A DNA stretch of 64,000 nucleotides from Gammaproteobacteria bacterium. GTDB taxonomy: Bacteria > Pseudomonadota > Gammaproteobacteria > Steroidobacterales > Steroidobacteraceae. Shown one piece after another: positions 1 through 8,636 of this stretch (its first letter is position 1; each line of letters begins with the position of its first letter). The notes under the pieces are model-generated. The model saw only the letters and a program-made list of their open reading frames with translations, was not told where the DNA came from and did no database searches. The DNA lies in NCBI GenBank assembly GCA_027452045.1, contig DAIDHH010000031.1, positions 1-64,000 on the forward strand. The letters are read 5' to 3'. A program made the position numbers and the translations under genes.

Positions 1-1
1 G

Positions 2-52
2 GACCCGGCGGATCTGCTGCGCCACATCGATGAGATCGGCGGCCGGCCCTGA
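2..52 (+). CDS. C-terminal end of an unidentified protein (cut by window edge)
   Basis: An open frame enters from the left edge and ends at a TGA at 50-52, giving a tail that reads DPADLLRHIDEIGGRP. Too little remains to name a family. The frame is plausible because it has no stop and the gene-dense neighbourhood leaves little non-coding space, but this is not proof of a gene. Confidence 0.35.
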   Translation, partial: DPADLLRHIDEIGGRP

Positions 53-142
53 GCCGCAGGGCAGCGCGCTGCGGGCCCTCCGCGACATTCGCGGCGCGCT
101 GGCCAGGCAGCGCCCCGTCCTCCTGTCGCGTCGCGCCCTGAC

Positions 143-610
143 CTACGCCCGCTCGATCCGGGCGGCGTAACACCCCGGCTTGGCATAGTGCGCATGGATG
201 TACGCGGTGCGCGGATGACCGAGCAGCCGCTCGATGAGACTCTCCGCCGCCGTTCCCGGCGTGAGGTCGGCCTCACGGAGCATGTCGTGGCGATCGAAGG
301 CCCTCAGGGAGAGCACCCTCGGACCAAACACCCCGGGCAGCTCGTTGACCCGATCGTACCGGCTTTGGCTGCCCTCGAGAACGTACACCGCGTAGCAGGA
401 TCGGTACGGACCCTGCACGGGCAGGTGGGCGAAGTTGACGAGCAATACGCTCTCCCCGGGCTCGGCATCGCGCAGCCCGATCCGATCGGGATATCCGGGC
501 TTCTCATCGACCAGCACGCGCGCCGCGCCATGCCACGCGAGCTCGACATCCGAAAGCCCATAAAACGGCTCGAAGAGCTCTGGGGACAGCCCCGTGATGC
601 GGTAATCCAT
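143..610 (-). CDS. DUF1203 family protein
   Basis: A 155-residue cytosolic-looking protein without signal peptide or membrane segment. The central run around DEKPGYPDRIGLRDAEPGE, followed by VLLVNFAHLP and a later RAYDR-like segment, matches the DUF1203 family as I know it; the family has no established function. The ATG at 610 is preceded by a strong ribosome-binding site (AGAGGAGGGTGCC then ATG), which supports the start. It stands alone, with a 147-bp gap to the multicopper oxidase transcribed in the same direction, and shows no link to the polysaccharide genes further right. Confidence 0.75.
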   Translation of the reverse strand: MDYRITGLSPELFEPFYGLSDVELAWHGAARVLVDEKPGYPDRIGLRDAEPGESVLLVNFAHLPVQGPYRSCYAVYVLEGSQSRYDRVNELPGVFGPRVLSLRAFDRHDMLREADLTPGTAAESLIERLLGHPRTAYIHAHYAKPGCYAARIERA

Positions 611-757
611 GGCACCCTCCTCTTTTGAAACGGGAGGGGCAGCGTACGGTGAACGCCGTGGCGCGACTCGCCGGATCGAGACCTGAACTCGATGTGCGCG
701 CCGGTCCTCAACTCAACCCGTCCCAGCGCCGCGGCGGGCGGCGCCCGGGCAATGCCG

Positions 758-2233
758 CTAGAGATAATCGACCTCCGTCACCATGCCATCCATCATGTGC
801 ACGGCGTTGTGGCAGTGCAGCAGCCAGCGCCCCGGGGGCGAGTCGGCGAGAAAGCGCCACGTGGCCGAGCCCCCCGCGGGCACGAGTGCCGTGTCCTTGG
901 GCAGGGGATAGCGCAGGCGCTGACCGTTGATTCCAACCAGCTCGAACACGTGACCGTGCAGGTGCATGGGATGCGTCATGCCTGTCGAGTTCCTGAAATG
1001 GATGAGCACCCGATCACCACGGCGAACACTGATCTTCGGCGTGTGGGGCCAGACCTTCCCATCGATGCTCCAGTGCGGATCACCTCTCGCGCCGCCCCCG
1101 AGCTCCAACGCCGCACGCACATCGGCCGGACCGAACGGCTCGGGCCCATGGGGCTCGGGCGTACCCTCCCCGGCACGCGCATAGGTCAACATCACCGCAC
1201 CCTCGAGCGAGGCGGCGGGTGACTCGGGCTCGAGGCGCGCCGCATCGGCGGTCCGGATGAGCACCGACTGACGCTCGTCGCGCGTATCGGCCATGAGACT
1301 CTCGAGCAGCCATGCCCCGGGCCGAGTCACCTCGAACCAGGCGTCATAGCGCTCGGCCACCCCGATCCTGAGCGCATCCACCGTGAGCGCGCGTGCGAGC
1401 GGATTACCGTCACTGTGGGTCACGCGCAGTCTGTGGCCCGCGAGGCGCAGATAGTGCGTGAGCGTCGGACTGGCATTGAGGATGCGCAGCCGTACGGTCT
1501 GCCCGACTTTGACGATGATCGGCCGCGTGTGCGGATACGCGGCGCCGCTCACGCAGTGGGCCAGATACCTGACCTCATCGCCCATCGCCATGGTGTGCCT
1601 CGCCGCGCGAGCACCCATACCGGCCATGCCGGCCATGCCAGGCATCGCCCCCACCCCCGGCGGCACGTTCATCGACGCCGTGCTCTTGCCGGCAGCCGCG
1701 GCCCGGAAACTGCGCATGTCGGGCACATCGTGCAGCACGAGAACGACTTCAACGTCCGCGCGCTCCTCGCTCGGGTCTTCGACCACGAATGCTCCGAACA
1801 ATCCGAGCGCGGTCTGCGGCTCGACGTGCGAGTGATACCAGCGAAGGCCCGGCGGACCGGGCCTGAAGGTGTACGTGAACTCGCCCCCATCGGGGATCGG
1901 CGGCTGCGTGACGCCCGGCACCCCGTCCATGTCGTTCGGCAGGATCATGCCGTGCCAATGGATCGTGCTGGGGCTGCCCGTGCGGTTGAGATAGCGGGCC
2001 CTGAGGGTCTGTCCGTGACGCACGCGCAGCAAAGGCCCCGGGAGCTGCCCGTTGTAGGCAAGTCCGAGGAAATCCGCGCCCGTCCTGGCCGGATAGCGAA
2101 ACGGGCGTCCCTCCAGGGTGACTTCGATGACATCCCGCCCGGCCGCCCGCGCCGGCATCGGCGGCAGCAGGCCGAAACTCATCGCCGCGGCGCCGAGCGA
2201 GACGGAATGGTGCAGAAAATCGCGGCGTCGCAT
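758..2233 (-). CDS. Tat-exported multicopper oxidase
   Basis: A 491-residue periplasmic oxidase that should oxidise substrates at a type 1 copper and reduce oxygen to water at a trinuclear copper centre. The N-terminus carries a twin-arginine signal (RRRDF followed by a hydrophobic stretch ending near residue 30). All four copper-binding motifs are visible: HWHG near residue 95, WYHSH near 137, HPMHLHGH near 422 and HCHNAVHMM near 475. A Met/Gly/Ala-rich insert (GMAGMAGMG) between domains two and three resembles the Met-rich loops of CopA- and CueO-type enzymes. The substrate cannot be read from sequence: copper detoxification or phenolic oxidation are both possible. GGAG lies about nine bases before the ATG. 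No copper-resistance partner gene is adjacent. Confidence 0.88.
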   Translation of the reverse strand: MRRRDFLHHSVSLGAAAMSFGLLPPMPARAAGRDVIEVTLEGRPFRYPARTGADFLGLAYNGQLPGPLLRVRHGQTLRARYLNRTGSPSTIHWHGMILPNDMDGVPGVTQPPIPDGGEFTYTFRPGPPGLRWYHSHVEPQTALGLFGAFVVEDPSEERADVEVVLVLHDVPDMRSFRAAAAGKSTASMNVPPGVGAMPGMAGMAGMGARAARHTMAMGDEVRYLAHCVSGAAYPHTRPIIVKVGQTVRLRILNASPTLTHYLRLAGHRLRVTHSDGNPLARALTVDALRIGVAERYDAWFEVTRPGAWLLESLMADTRDERQSVLIRTADAARLEPESPAASLEGAVMLTYARAGEGTPEPHGPEPFGPADVRAALELGGGARGDPHWSIDGKVWPHTPKISVRRGDRVLIHFRNSTGMTHPMHLHGHVFELVGINGQRLRYPLPKDTALVPAGGSATWRFLADSPPGRWLLHCHNAVHMMDGMVTEVDYL

Positions 2234-2330
2234 CAGAGGCTCTCCGGTCCCGTGGGTCGAAAGAGCCTAGTCTAGCCCGAGCGGTCCCACCCTCAGGCAC
2301 TCGACGCGCGGGTCGCACTGCGCGGCGCGG

Positions 2331-3833
2331 TTACTCGATGATCTGCGCCCCGCTCAGGCGAGCGTTCTTCAGCTCGCCATGCCAGAGTTCCTGGATCGAC
2401 TCGAGCGAGCGTCCCTTGGTCTCGGGCACGAAGCGCACCACGAACAGCGCCGCGAGAATCGCCCCCGCCCCGTACAGCCAGTACGCGAAACCGTGGTTGA
2501 AGTAGCGATTGAGGTAGGCGCTGCCGTCCAGCATCGGGAAGGTCAGCGACACGATGAAATTCATGATCCACTGCGCCGCGACCGCGATCGACATCGCCTT
2601 GCCCCGGATGGAATTCGGGAAGATCTCGGCCAGCATCACCCACACGACCGGCCCCCAGGAAAACGAGAAGCCGATGATGTAGACCACCACCGCCGCAATG
2701 GCGAGGTAGGACGCGCCGCTCGCCGCAGCGCCTTGCTCGACCGTCGCGCTGACCAGGTGCCGATCGAAGAGGCTCCCGAGCACGATCATCGCCACTGCCA
2801 TGATCAGTGCGCCGGCGACGAGCAGCGGCTTGCGGCCGAGCCGGTCCACGGTGAAGGTCGCCCCCAGCGTAAATGCCGTCATCGTCACACCGACGAAAGT
2901 GGCCGATTCCCAGTACGCCTGGTTGGTCGATGCGCCCATGTTCTCGAACATGTGCGGCGCGTAGTAGAGCACCGCGTTGATGCCGACGACCTGCTGAAAC
3001 ACCGAGAGCAGCACGCCCACGACGAGCACGAGCGCACCGAAGGACAGGAGCGGTCGCGTGTGCTCGATGAGCGTGCCCTTGATCTCCTGCAGCGTCTTCG
3101 CGGCATCGGCGCCGACCAGCCGCTTGAGGAGCGCGAGCGCCTCCGCATCGCGGTCCTTCAGCACCAGAAAGCGCGGCGTCTCGGGCACGATCAGCATGCA
3201 CACGATGAGCAGCGCCGCCGGGATCGCGGCCGAGGCGAGCATGTGACGCCAGGCGGTACTCATCAGGTAGGCGCGGCTGTGGCCCGCCTGGATCAGCCAG
3301 TTGACGAAATAGACGAGGTTGATGCCCACCACGATCGCGATCTGCTGGAACGTCACCAACATTCCGCGTGTGGAGGGCGGCGCCACCTCCGCGATGTACA
3401 TCGGCGCGAGCATCGAGGCCATGCCGATCGCGGTTCCGCCCAATACCCGATAGAAGAGGAAGGCGGGAAGCGCGTGGTAGCCCACCGCGCCAAAGAGGCT
3501 CCAGAAGAACTCCGGATATCCCGCCCCGAGCGAGGAGACGAAAAAGAGGACGCCGGCGATCAGCAGCCCCGCCTTGCGCCCGATCCGCGTGGACAGCGGG
3601 CCGGCGATCGCCGCCCCGATCACGCAGCCGAGCAATGCGATGGCGATCGCGAGCCCGGAGAGAAAATTCGCGCCGCTTTCGGTCAGATGACGCGGCGTGA
3701 CGAAATTGTGCGTGATGGCGCTGGTGACGCCGGAGATCACCGCCGTGTCATATCCGAACAGCAATCCACCCAGGGTCGCGGCGATCGTCAGTGCGATCAC
3801 GAGCCCATGACTGCTCTTGCTCATCGTGTTCAA
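2331..3833 (-). CDS. MFS sugar porter, XylE/GalP type (sugar:proton symporter)
   Basis: A 500-residue inner-membrane transporter with twelve predicted helices. Sugar-porter signatures are present: GYDTAVISG in helix 1, GRK after helix 2, PETPRFL before the central loop, QQVVGINAVLYYAP in helix 7, GRKPLL after helix 8, and VPETKGRSLE at the C-terminus. The QQ...GIN...YY run is the sugar-binding helix of the family. Xylose, glucose or arabinose are likely substrates given the neighbours. I prefer the TTG at 3833, because a run of six G lies six bases upstream; ATG at 3824 is the alternative but sits 15 bases from that site. An operator-like palindrome lies 17 bases upstream, so it is probably controlled by the LacI-type gene next to it. 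Confidence 0.9.
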   Translation of the reverse strand: MNTMSKSSHGLVIALTIAATLGGLLFGYDTAVISGVTSAITHNFVTPRHLTESGANFLSGLAIAIALLGCVIGAAIAGPLSTRIGRKAGLLIAGVLFFVSSLGAGYPEFFWSLFGAVGYHALPAFLFYRVLGGTAIGMASMLAPMYIAEVAPPSTRGMLVTFQQIAIVVGINLVYFVNWLIQAGHSRAYLMSTAWRHMLASAAIPAALLIVCMLIVPETPRFLVLKDRDAEALALLKRLVGADAAKTLQEIKGTLIEHTRPLLSFGALVLVVGVLLSVFQQVVGINAVLYYAPHMFENMGASTNQAYWESATFVGVTMTAFTLGATFTVDRLGRKPLLVAGALIMAVAMIVLGSLFDRHLVSATVEQGAAASGASYLAIAAVVVYIIGFSFSWGPVVWVMLAEIFPNSIRGKAMSIAVAAQWIMNFIVSLTFPMLDGSAYLNRYFNHGFAYWLYGAGAILAALFVVRFVPETKGRSLESIQELWHGELKNARLSGAQIIE

Positions 3834-3849
3834 GTCTTGCCCCCCGTCT

Positions 3850-3863
3850 TGGTATCGCTACCA
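3850..3863. promoter_or_regulatory. LacI-type operator, site 1 (sugar porter)
   Basis: TGGTATCGCTACCA, with perfect five-base arms around a four-base core. It lies 17 bases upstream of the porter start codon and matches eight other copies in the window. Known LacI-family operators have this central-CG palindrome form; assignment to the 3911-4978 regulator is inference. Confidence 0.75.
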
Positions 3864-3888
3864 TCCTCCCGGGGGTGGGGTTTGTCAA
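3860..3888 (-). promoter_or_regulatory. Putative sigma-70 promoter of the sugar porter
   Basis: On the minus strand a perfect TTGACA (3888-3883) is followed after 17 bases by a weak GATGGT at 3865-3860, which overlaps operator site 1. The -35 is convincing and the -10 is not, so the exact start point is uncertain. Confidence 0.4.
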
Positions 3889-3910
3889 GCTTGGGCGGCG
3901 GTGACGCGGA

Positions 3911-4978
3911 TCAGTCGGCGGCGCCCTTCGGCCGGGCCGCCGACTCACGCGCGATCAGCTCGTGGGCGACCAGCCGGTGCGGCGCCTCGCCGGCGGCGCC
4001 ACGCTTGCCGCCCCGCACCGCCGTGACCAACATGTCCACGGCCTCTCCGGCCATCTGCGCGATGGGCTGATGGATGGTGCTGAGCCCGGGCCAGATGGTC
4101 GAGGCGATCAGACTGTCATCGAACCCGACCACCGTCAGGTCGTGCGGCACCTCGAGGACGCGCCGATGCGCCTCGGCCATGACGGCCGCGGCCATGTCAT
4201 CGTTGCTCGCGAAGATCGCAGTCGGCGCCGGCTCCGTGGCGAGGAGCTTGCGCGCGGCGTCCAATCCCGAGCGGAAGGTGAAGAACCCCTGCTCGACGCG
4301 CGGCGCAGGCAGGCGGCCGTGCTCCTCCACCGCCGAAACGAATCCGCGCCAGCGTTCCTCGCTCGCGGTCTGATTGGGATGGCCCTTGATGAAGCCGAGG
4401 CGCTCGTGACCGAGCGCGAGCAGATACCGGGTCATCTCTCGCGCCGCCGCGAAGTCATCGATCCGCACGCACATGAGGTCCGCGGGCGGGCGGCCGGCGG
4501 CCACGGCCACGATCTGCATGCGCGCCGCCTGCAGCTCGGCGCGGATGACGGCCGACTCGCACAGCGGCGGCGGCAGCACCACGCCCACCACTCCGCCGGC
4601 AACCAGCCTGCGCACCGCGCGGCGGGAAGCCGCCGGGGTGAGCTCGCACTTCTCCAGCACGAGCTGCACTCCGTGGCGCGTGGCGGCATCGAGCGCCCCG
4701 ACGAGGAACTCGCTCAGGTAGGAGGCGCTCGGGTTGCCGTAGAGCAGACCCATGCGCTCCCCCCGGGCGCTCGCCAGGTTGCGCGCGGCGATGTTCGGCG
4801 AGTAGCCGAGCTGGCGGACCGCCTGCAGCACCGTCTGGCGCGTGGCATCGCTCACATACTGGCTGCCATTGACGACCCGCGACACGGTCATGGGCGACAC
4901 ACCGGCATAGCGGGCGACGTCCTTGATGGTGATGCTTCCGCGGGCCCCGCTTCTGGATTTGCGCGCCGGCTTGTTCAT
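3911..4978 (-). CDS. LacI-family transcriptional regulator (candidate master regulator of the hemicellulose genes)
   Basis: A 355-residue DNA-binding repressor. The helix-turn-helix spans about residues 17-38 (TIKDVARYAGVSPMTVSRVV), followed by the hinge region (YSPNIAARNLASARG) and a periplasmic-binding-protein-like effector domain. The effector domain includes the IFASNDDMAAAVM and VVGFDD runs typical of the GalR/LacI group. I start at ATG 4978 because residues upstream of it in the open frame do not look like a LacI N-terminus and would run into the operator at 5105. It is divergent from the GH3 glucosidase and shares that operator, which suggests autoregulation. It is the only LacI-type gene in the window, and similar palindromes precede the other sugar operons. 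The effector is unknown; xylose, a xylo-oligosaccharide or an aldobiouronate is plausible. Confidence 0.88.
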   Translation of the reverse strand: MNKPARKSRSGARGSITIKDVARYAGVSPMTVSRVVNGSQYVSDATRQTVLQAVRQLGYSPNIAARNLASARGERMGLLYGNPSASYLSEFLVGALDAATRHGVQLVLEKCELTPAASRRAVRRLVAGGVVGVVLPPPLCESAVIRAELQAARMQIVAVAAGRPPADLMCVRIDDFAAAREMTRYLLALGHERLGFIKGHPNQTASEERWRGFVSAVEEHGRLPAPRVEQGFFTFRSGLDAARKLLATEPAPTAIFASNDDMAAAVMAEAHRRVLEVPHDLTVVGFDDSLIASTIWPGLSTIHQPIAQMAGEAVDMLVTAVRGGKRGAAGEAPHRLVAHELIARESAARPKGAAD

Positions 4979-5104
4979 CTGCTTTTTGTGCTTCTCCACG
5001 TTGTGCACCGACAACGCACGATGTTGGACATTATCACATGCCCCGCGCCCGGCGGCACGGCGTTCGCCAACTCGCCGCTGGCTTTTGCTCCCGGGAACGT
5101 CGTA

Positions 5105-5118
5105 TGATACCGCTATCA
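5105..5118. promoter_or_regulatory. LacI-type operator, site 2 (regulator / GH3 glucosidase)
   Basis: TGATACCGCTATCA, extending to a 16-base palindrome with flanking A and T. It lies in the divergent gap between the regulator (start 4978) and the GH3 gene (start 5144). A -10-like TATGAT (5103-5108) reading toward the GH3 gene overlaps it, so binding would block RNA polymerase there. Confidence 0.75.
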
Positions 5119-5143
5119 TTCCACCGGACTTGCTGCGTCCATC

Positions 5144-7690
5144 ATGAATAGATCAGATCGAGCCCTCCACGCTGACGGGGTCATACGGCGGGCTGCATGG
5201 GCGGGCCTCGCGGCGTTGTGGGCGCTCGGGCCTCGGGCGCTTGCGGGGCACGCGAAGGCGGTGGTGCATCCGGAGCTCTGGCCGAGCGTGCCGGCGGCGC
5301 TCGCGCCCGATCCTGCCCTCGAGCGGCGTCTCGATCGGCTGATGAGCTGCCTCACGCTGCGCCAGAAGGTCGGCCAGCTCATCCAGGCGGACATCAGCGC
5401 CATCCGTCCCTCGGACCTGCGCCGCTACCCGCTCGGCACGATCCTGAACGGCGGCAACTCCAAGCCCGGTGACAAACTGCTGGCCGCGCCCGCCGCCTGG
5501 TTGTCACTCGCCGAGCGCTTCTATCAGGCCTCGCTCCATCCGGATGATGCGCGCTGTGCGGTGCCCGAGATGTGGGGCATGGATGCGGTGCACGGGGCGA
5601 ACGATATTTACGGGGCGACGATCTATCCGCAGAACATCGCCCTCGGGGCGGCGAACGATCCGGGGCTGCTGCGGGCGATCGGGCGCGCCACCGCCGAGGA
5701 GGTGCGTGCGGTGGGGCTCGACTGGACCTTCGGGCCGACGATTGCGGTGGTCTCGGACGATCGCTGGGGCCGCACCTACGAGAGCTACTCGCAGGACCCG
5801 AGGCGGGTGGCCCGCGATGGCCGCTCGCTCGTGCTCGGGCTGCAGGGGGCGCCGGGCACGGCGGGCTTTCTGGATGCCGATCATGTGATTGCCACCCCGA
5901 AGCACTACTTGGGCGATGGGGGGACGCGCGGCGTTGACCAGGGAAACAACCCCGAGAGCGAGACGGTGCTGCGCGAGCGCGATGCGGCCGGCTACCCCGC
6001 GGTGCTCGGGGCTGGGGCGCAGGTGATCATGGCGAGCTTCTCGAGCTGGCAGGGCGAGAAGATGCTCGCCAACCAGGGGCTGCTGACCCAGGTGCTGAAG
6101 AAGCGCTGGCACTTCGATGGGTTCGTGATCGGGGACTGGAACGCCCAGGGGGAGGTGCCGGGGTGCAGCGATGTGAGCTGCCCGCGGGCGCTGAACGCGG
6201 GGCTCGATGTGTTCATGGCCCCCGATGGCTGGAAGCGGCTGTTCGAGAACACCCTCGAGCAGGTGCGCTCGGGGCAGATCCCCAGGAGCCGCCTGGAGGA
6301 TGCGGTGCGGCGGGTGCTGCGGGTGAAGCTGCGTGATCACCTCTTTACCGAGGGCCCTCCGGCCTCGCGTCCCCTCGCCGGGCACTTTGCGCTCCTCGGG
6401 GATGCGGCGCACCGCGCGCTTGCGCGGCGCGCGGTGCGCGAGTCGCTGGTGCTGCTGAAGAACGCGCATCACCTGCTGCCGTTGTCCCCGCACGAGCGGG
6501 TGCTGGTGGCGGGGGTCGGGGCGAACAACATCCCGATGCAGTGCGGGGGCTGGACGCTCTCCTGGCAGGGCACCGGCACCACCAATGCCGACTTCCCGCA
6601 CGGGCAGTCGATCTGGCAGGGGATCGAAGCGGCGGTGAGGGCCGCCGGGGGCACCGCAGAGCTGAGCGTCACGGGCGCCTACACCCACAAGCCCGATGTG
6701 GCGATCGTGGTCTATGGCGAGCACCCGTACGCGGAGTTCGAGGGCGATGTGCCGAACCTCGAGTTCAGCCCCGCGAACGATGCGCCGCTGAAGCTCCTGC
6801 GGCGCCTGCGCGCCGCGCACATCCCGGTGGTCTCGGTGTTTCTCTCCGGCCGCCCGCTGTGGGTCAACCCGGAGTTGAATGCCTCCACCGCCTTCGTGGC
6901 CGCCTGGCTCCCGGGCTCCGAGGGCGAGGGGGTGGCGGATGTGCTGTTTCGCGCCCCGAACGGGGCCATCCGCTATGACTTCCACGGCACGCTGCCCTTT
7001 GCCTGGCCGCGCACGCCCCTGCAGTTCGGCCTCGACTCCCCGGGCACGCCGCTGTTCCCCGTCGGCTACGGGCTCACCGATGCCCGCAACGGCGCTCTGG
7101 CGCGCTTGAGCGAGCGCACCGGGCTCCCCCCGATGCCCAGCGTCGATCCGAACCTGTACTTCACCGCCGGCAAGCCCGGCCCGGGCTGGCATTGGGCGGT
7201 GGCCGAGGATGCCGCCGCACAGCCCCTGGCACGCGGCATCGGCCACACCCCGCTCGGGCGCCTCACCCTTCGCCCCGTCGACAAGGCGCGCCAGGAGGAC
7301 GCCCGCGAGCTCTCCTGGTCGGGCGCGGGCGCGGCCACCGCCGAGCTCACCGGCCCCACGCCCATCGACCTCACGCGTCAGGCCAATGGCCAGATGGCTC
7401 TCGCCTTCGACTATCGCGTCGATGAGGCTCCCACCGCCGCCGTCACCCTCGCCATGGGCTGCGGAGCCGGCTGCACCGGCGCGCTGCCGATCACCCGGGT
7501 GCTGCGCCATGCGCCCCGCGGCCAGTGGCGCCATCTCGCGATCCCGCTGCAGTGCTTCGCGAAGGCCGGCGCGCAACTGAAGCACATCATCACACCGTTC
7601 GCCCTCTCGGGCACGGGACGGCTCGCGGTGAGCCTCGCCAACATCCGGCTGGACTCCCAGACCGCCCGGGCGCCTTCCTGTCCCGACTAG
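5144..7690 (+). CDS. GH3 exo-beta-glucosidase with ExoP-type C-terminal domain
   Basis: An 848-residue exported enzyme that should release glucose from beta-linked gluco- or xyloglucan oligosaccharides. A signal peptide covers about residues 1-37. The GH3 N-terminal barrel has the KHYLGDGGT run and the nucleophile aspartate in GFVIGDWNAQGE (near residue 335). The GH3 C-terminal domain follows (SLVLLKN near 435, VAGVGANN, YGEHPYAEF). Roughly residues 665-845 form an extra beta-rich domain like the C-terminal domain of ExoP-type 1,4-beta-glucan glucohydrolases. The start lacks a clear ribosome-binding site. Glycine GGG codons dominate the first two thirds while the last third is C-rich. It shares operator site 2 with the divergent regulator. 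Confidence 0.9.
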   Translation: MNRSDRALHADGVIRRAAWAGLAALWALGPRALAGHAKAVVHPELWPSVPAALAPDPALERRLDRLMSCLTLRQKVGQLIQADISAIRPSDLRRYPLGTILNGGNSKPGDKLLAAPAAWLSLAERFYQASLHPDDARCAVPEMWGMDAVHGANDIYGATIYPQNIALGAANDPGLLRAIGRATAEEVRAVGLDWTFGPTIAVVSDDRWGRTYESYSQDPRRVARDGRSLVLGLQGAPGTAGFLDADHVIATPKHYLGDGGTRGVDQGNNPESETVLRERDAAGYPAVLGAGAQVIMASFSSWQGEKMLANQGLLTQVLKKRWHFDGFVIGDWNAQGEVPGCSDVSCPRALNAGLDVFMAPDGWKRLFENTLEQVRSGQIPRSRLEDAVRRVLRVKLRDHLFTEGPPASRPLAGHFALLGDAAHRALARRAVRESLVLLKNAHHLLPLSPHERVLVAGVGANNIPMQCGGWTLSWQGTGTTNADFPHGQSIWQGIEAAVRAAGGTAELSVTGAYTHKPDVAIVVYGEHPYAEFEGDVPNLEFSPANDAPLKLLRRLRAAHIPVVSVFLSGRPLWVNPELNASTAFVAAWLPGSEGEGVADVLFRAPNGAIRYDFHGTLPFAWPRTPLQFGLDSPGTPLFPVGYGLTDARNGALARLSERTGLPPMPSVDPNLYFTAGKPGPGWHWAVAEDAAAQPLARGIGHTPLGRLTLRPVDKARQEDARELSWSGAGAATAELTGPTPIDLTRQANGQMALAFDYRVDEAPTAAVTLAMGCGAGCTGALPITRVLRHAPRGQWRHLAIPLQCFAKAGAQLKHIITPFALSGTGRLAVSLANIRLDSQTARAPSCPD

Positions 7691-7766
7691 CGGACGGCGC
7701 CGGCGCGGGGGCGGGCAGACCTCAAGGGGCGAGGTTTCCCCGCCCCGCGCTACACTGCGCACCGTG

Positions 7767-8636
7767 ATGAAACAGCCCTCTCTCACCCGCACCCTGCCCT
7801 CGGGCCGCAAGGTGCAGCTCCAGGGCCTGCCGCGGCGGCGCTGGCGGGATCTGTATCACGTGTTCATGACCACGAGCTGGCCGAGACTCTTTGCCCGCTT
7901 CGCCGCCTTCTTCGTGCTGAGCAATCTGCTGTTCGCCCTGGCCTACTCGCTGCAGCCGAACGGCATCACCCATCTCGATCCACCGGGGTTCTGGGGCCGG
8001 TTCTTCTTCAGCGTCGAGACCCTCGCCACCGTCGGCTATGGCGACATGCACCCGCGGACGGTGTACACGCACATCGTTGCCTCACTGGAGATCTTCACCG
8101 GCATGATGAGCCTCGGTGTGATCGCGGGCATGATGTTCGCGCGCTTCTCCAGGCCCACCGCCCGGTTCCTGTTCGCCCGGCACGCGGTCATCCGGCCCCT
8201 CGATGGCAAGCTCACGTTGGTTTTGCGCGCCGCCAACGAGCGGCAGAACGTGGTCATGGAAGCCCGCGCGCAGCTGCGTCTGATCCGCGATGAGCGAACC
8301 GTCGAAGGCCACCACCTGCGCCGGATCCACGATCTGCGCCTGCGCCGCAGCGAGCAACCCATTTTTCTGTTCGGCTGGACGCTGATGCACACCATCGATG
8401 AGACGAGTCCCCTCGCCGGTGTCTCGGCCGAATCGCTCGAGGCCTCGGACGCCTTGCTGCTGCTCACCTTGAGCGGCGTCGACGAAGCCACCAAGCAGAC
8501 GCTGATCGCGCAACAGGAGTACCCGATGTCGATGCTGCGCTGGCAGCATAAGTTCGCCGACATCCTGACGCCGGGCGAGGACGGCATCGACCGGTTCGAT
8601 TACACGAAGTTTCACGACGTCGAGCCGCTCGGCTGA
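7767..8636 (+). CDS. KirBac-type inward-rectifier potassium channel
   Basis: A 289-residue inner-membrane channel. A slide-helix region (residues 22-40) precedes outer helix 1 (about 43-62), a pore helix with the selectivity filter TVGYGD at residues 88-93, and inner helix 2 (about 103-128). A cytoplasmic immunoglobulin-like domain follows (RPLDGKLTLVLRAANERQNV, then a beta-rich segment with TLMHTIDETSPLAG). This order is diagnostic of the bacterial Kir family. A GTG at 7764 is an in-frame alternative start. No ribosome-binding site is visible and a TACACT box lies about ten bases upstream, so the transcript may be almost leaderless. Its end overlaps the convergent kinase gene by 25 bases. 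It has no evident link to sugar use. Confidence 0.88.
   Translation: MKQPSLTRTLPSGRKVQLQGLPRRRWRDLYHVFMTTSWPRLFARFAAFFVLSNLLFALAYSLQPNGITHLDPPGFWGRFFFSVETLATVGYGDMHPRTVYTHIVASLEIFTGMMSLGVIAGMMFARFSRPTARFLFARHAVIRPLDGKLTLVLRAANERQNVVMEARAQLRLIRDERTVEGHHLRRIHDLRLRRSEQPIFLFGWTLMHTIDETSPLAGVSAESLEASDALLLLTLSGVDEATKQTLIAQQEYPMSMLRWQHKFADILTPGEDGIDRFDYTKFHDVEPLG

Noticed and set aside
7726-7746. Hairpin after the GH3 glucosidase (GGGGCG / CGCCCC) as a terminator
   Set aside because: It has only a six-base stem with a nine-base loop and no T-run, and lies inside the KirBac promoter region.
5504-7810. A 768-residue frame antisense to the GH3 glucosidase
   Set aside because: GC-rich genes often leave an open antisense frame. 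Its composition is Arg/His/Gly-rich with no motif, and the GH3 gene on the plus strand is certain.
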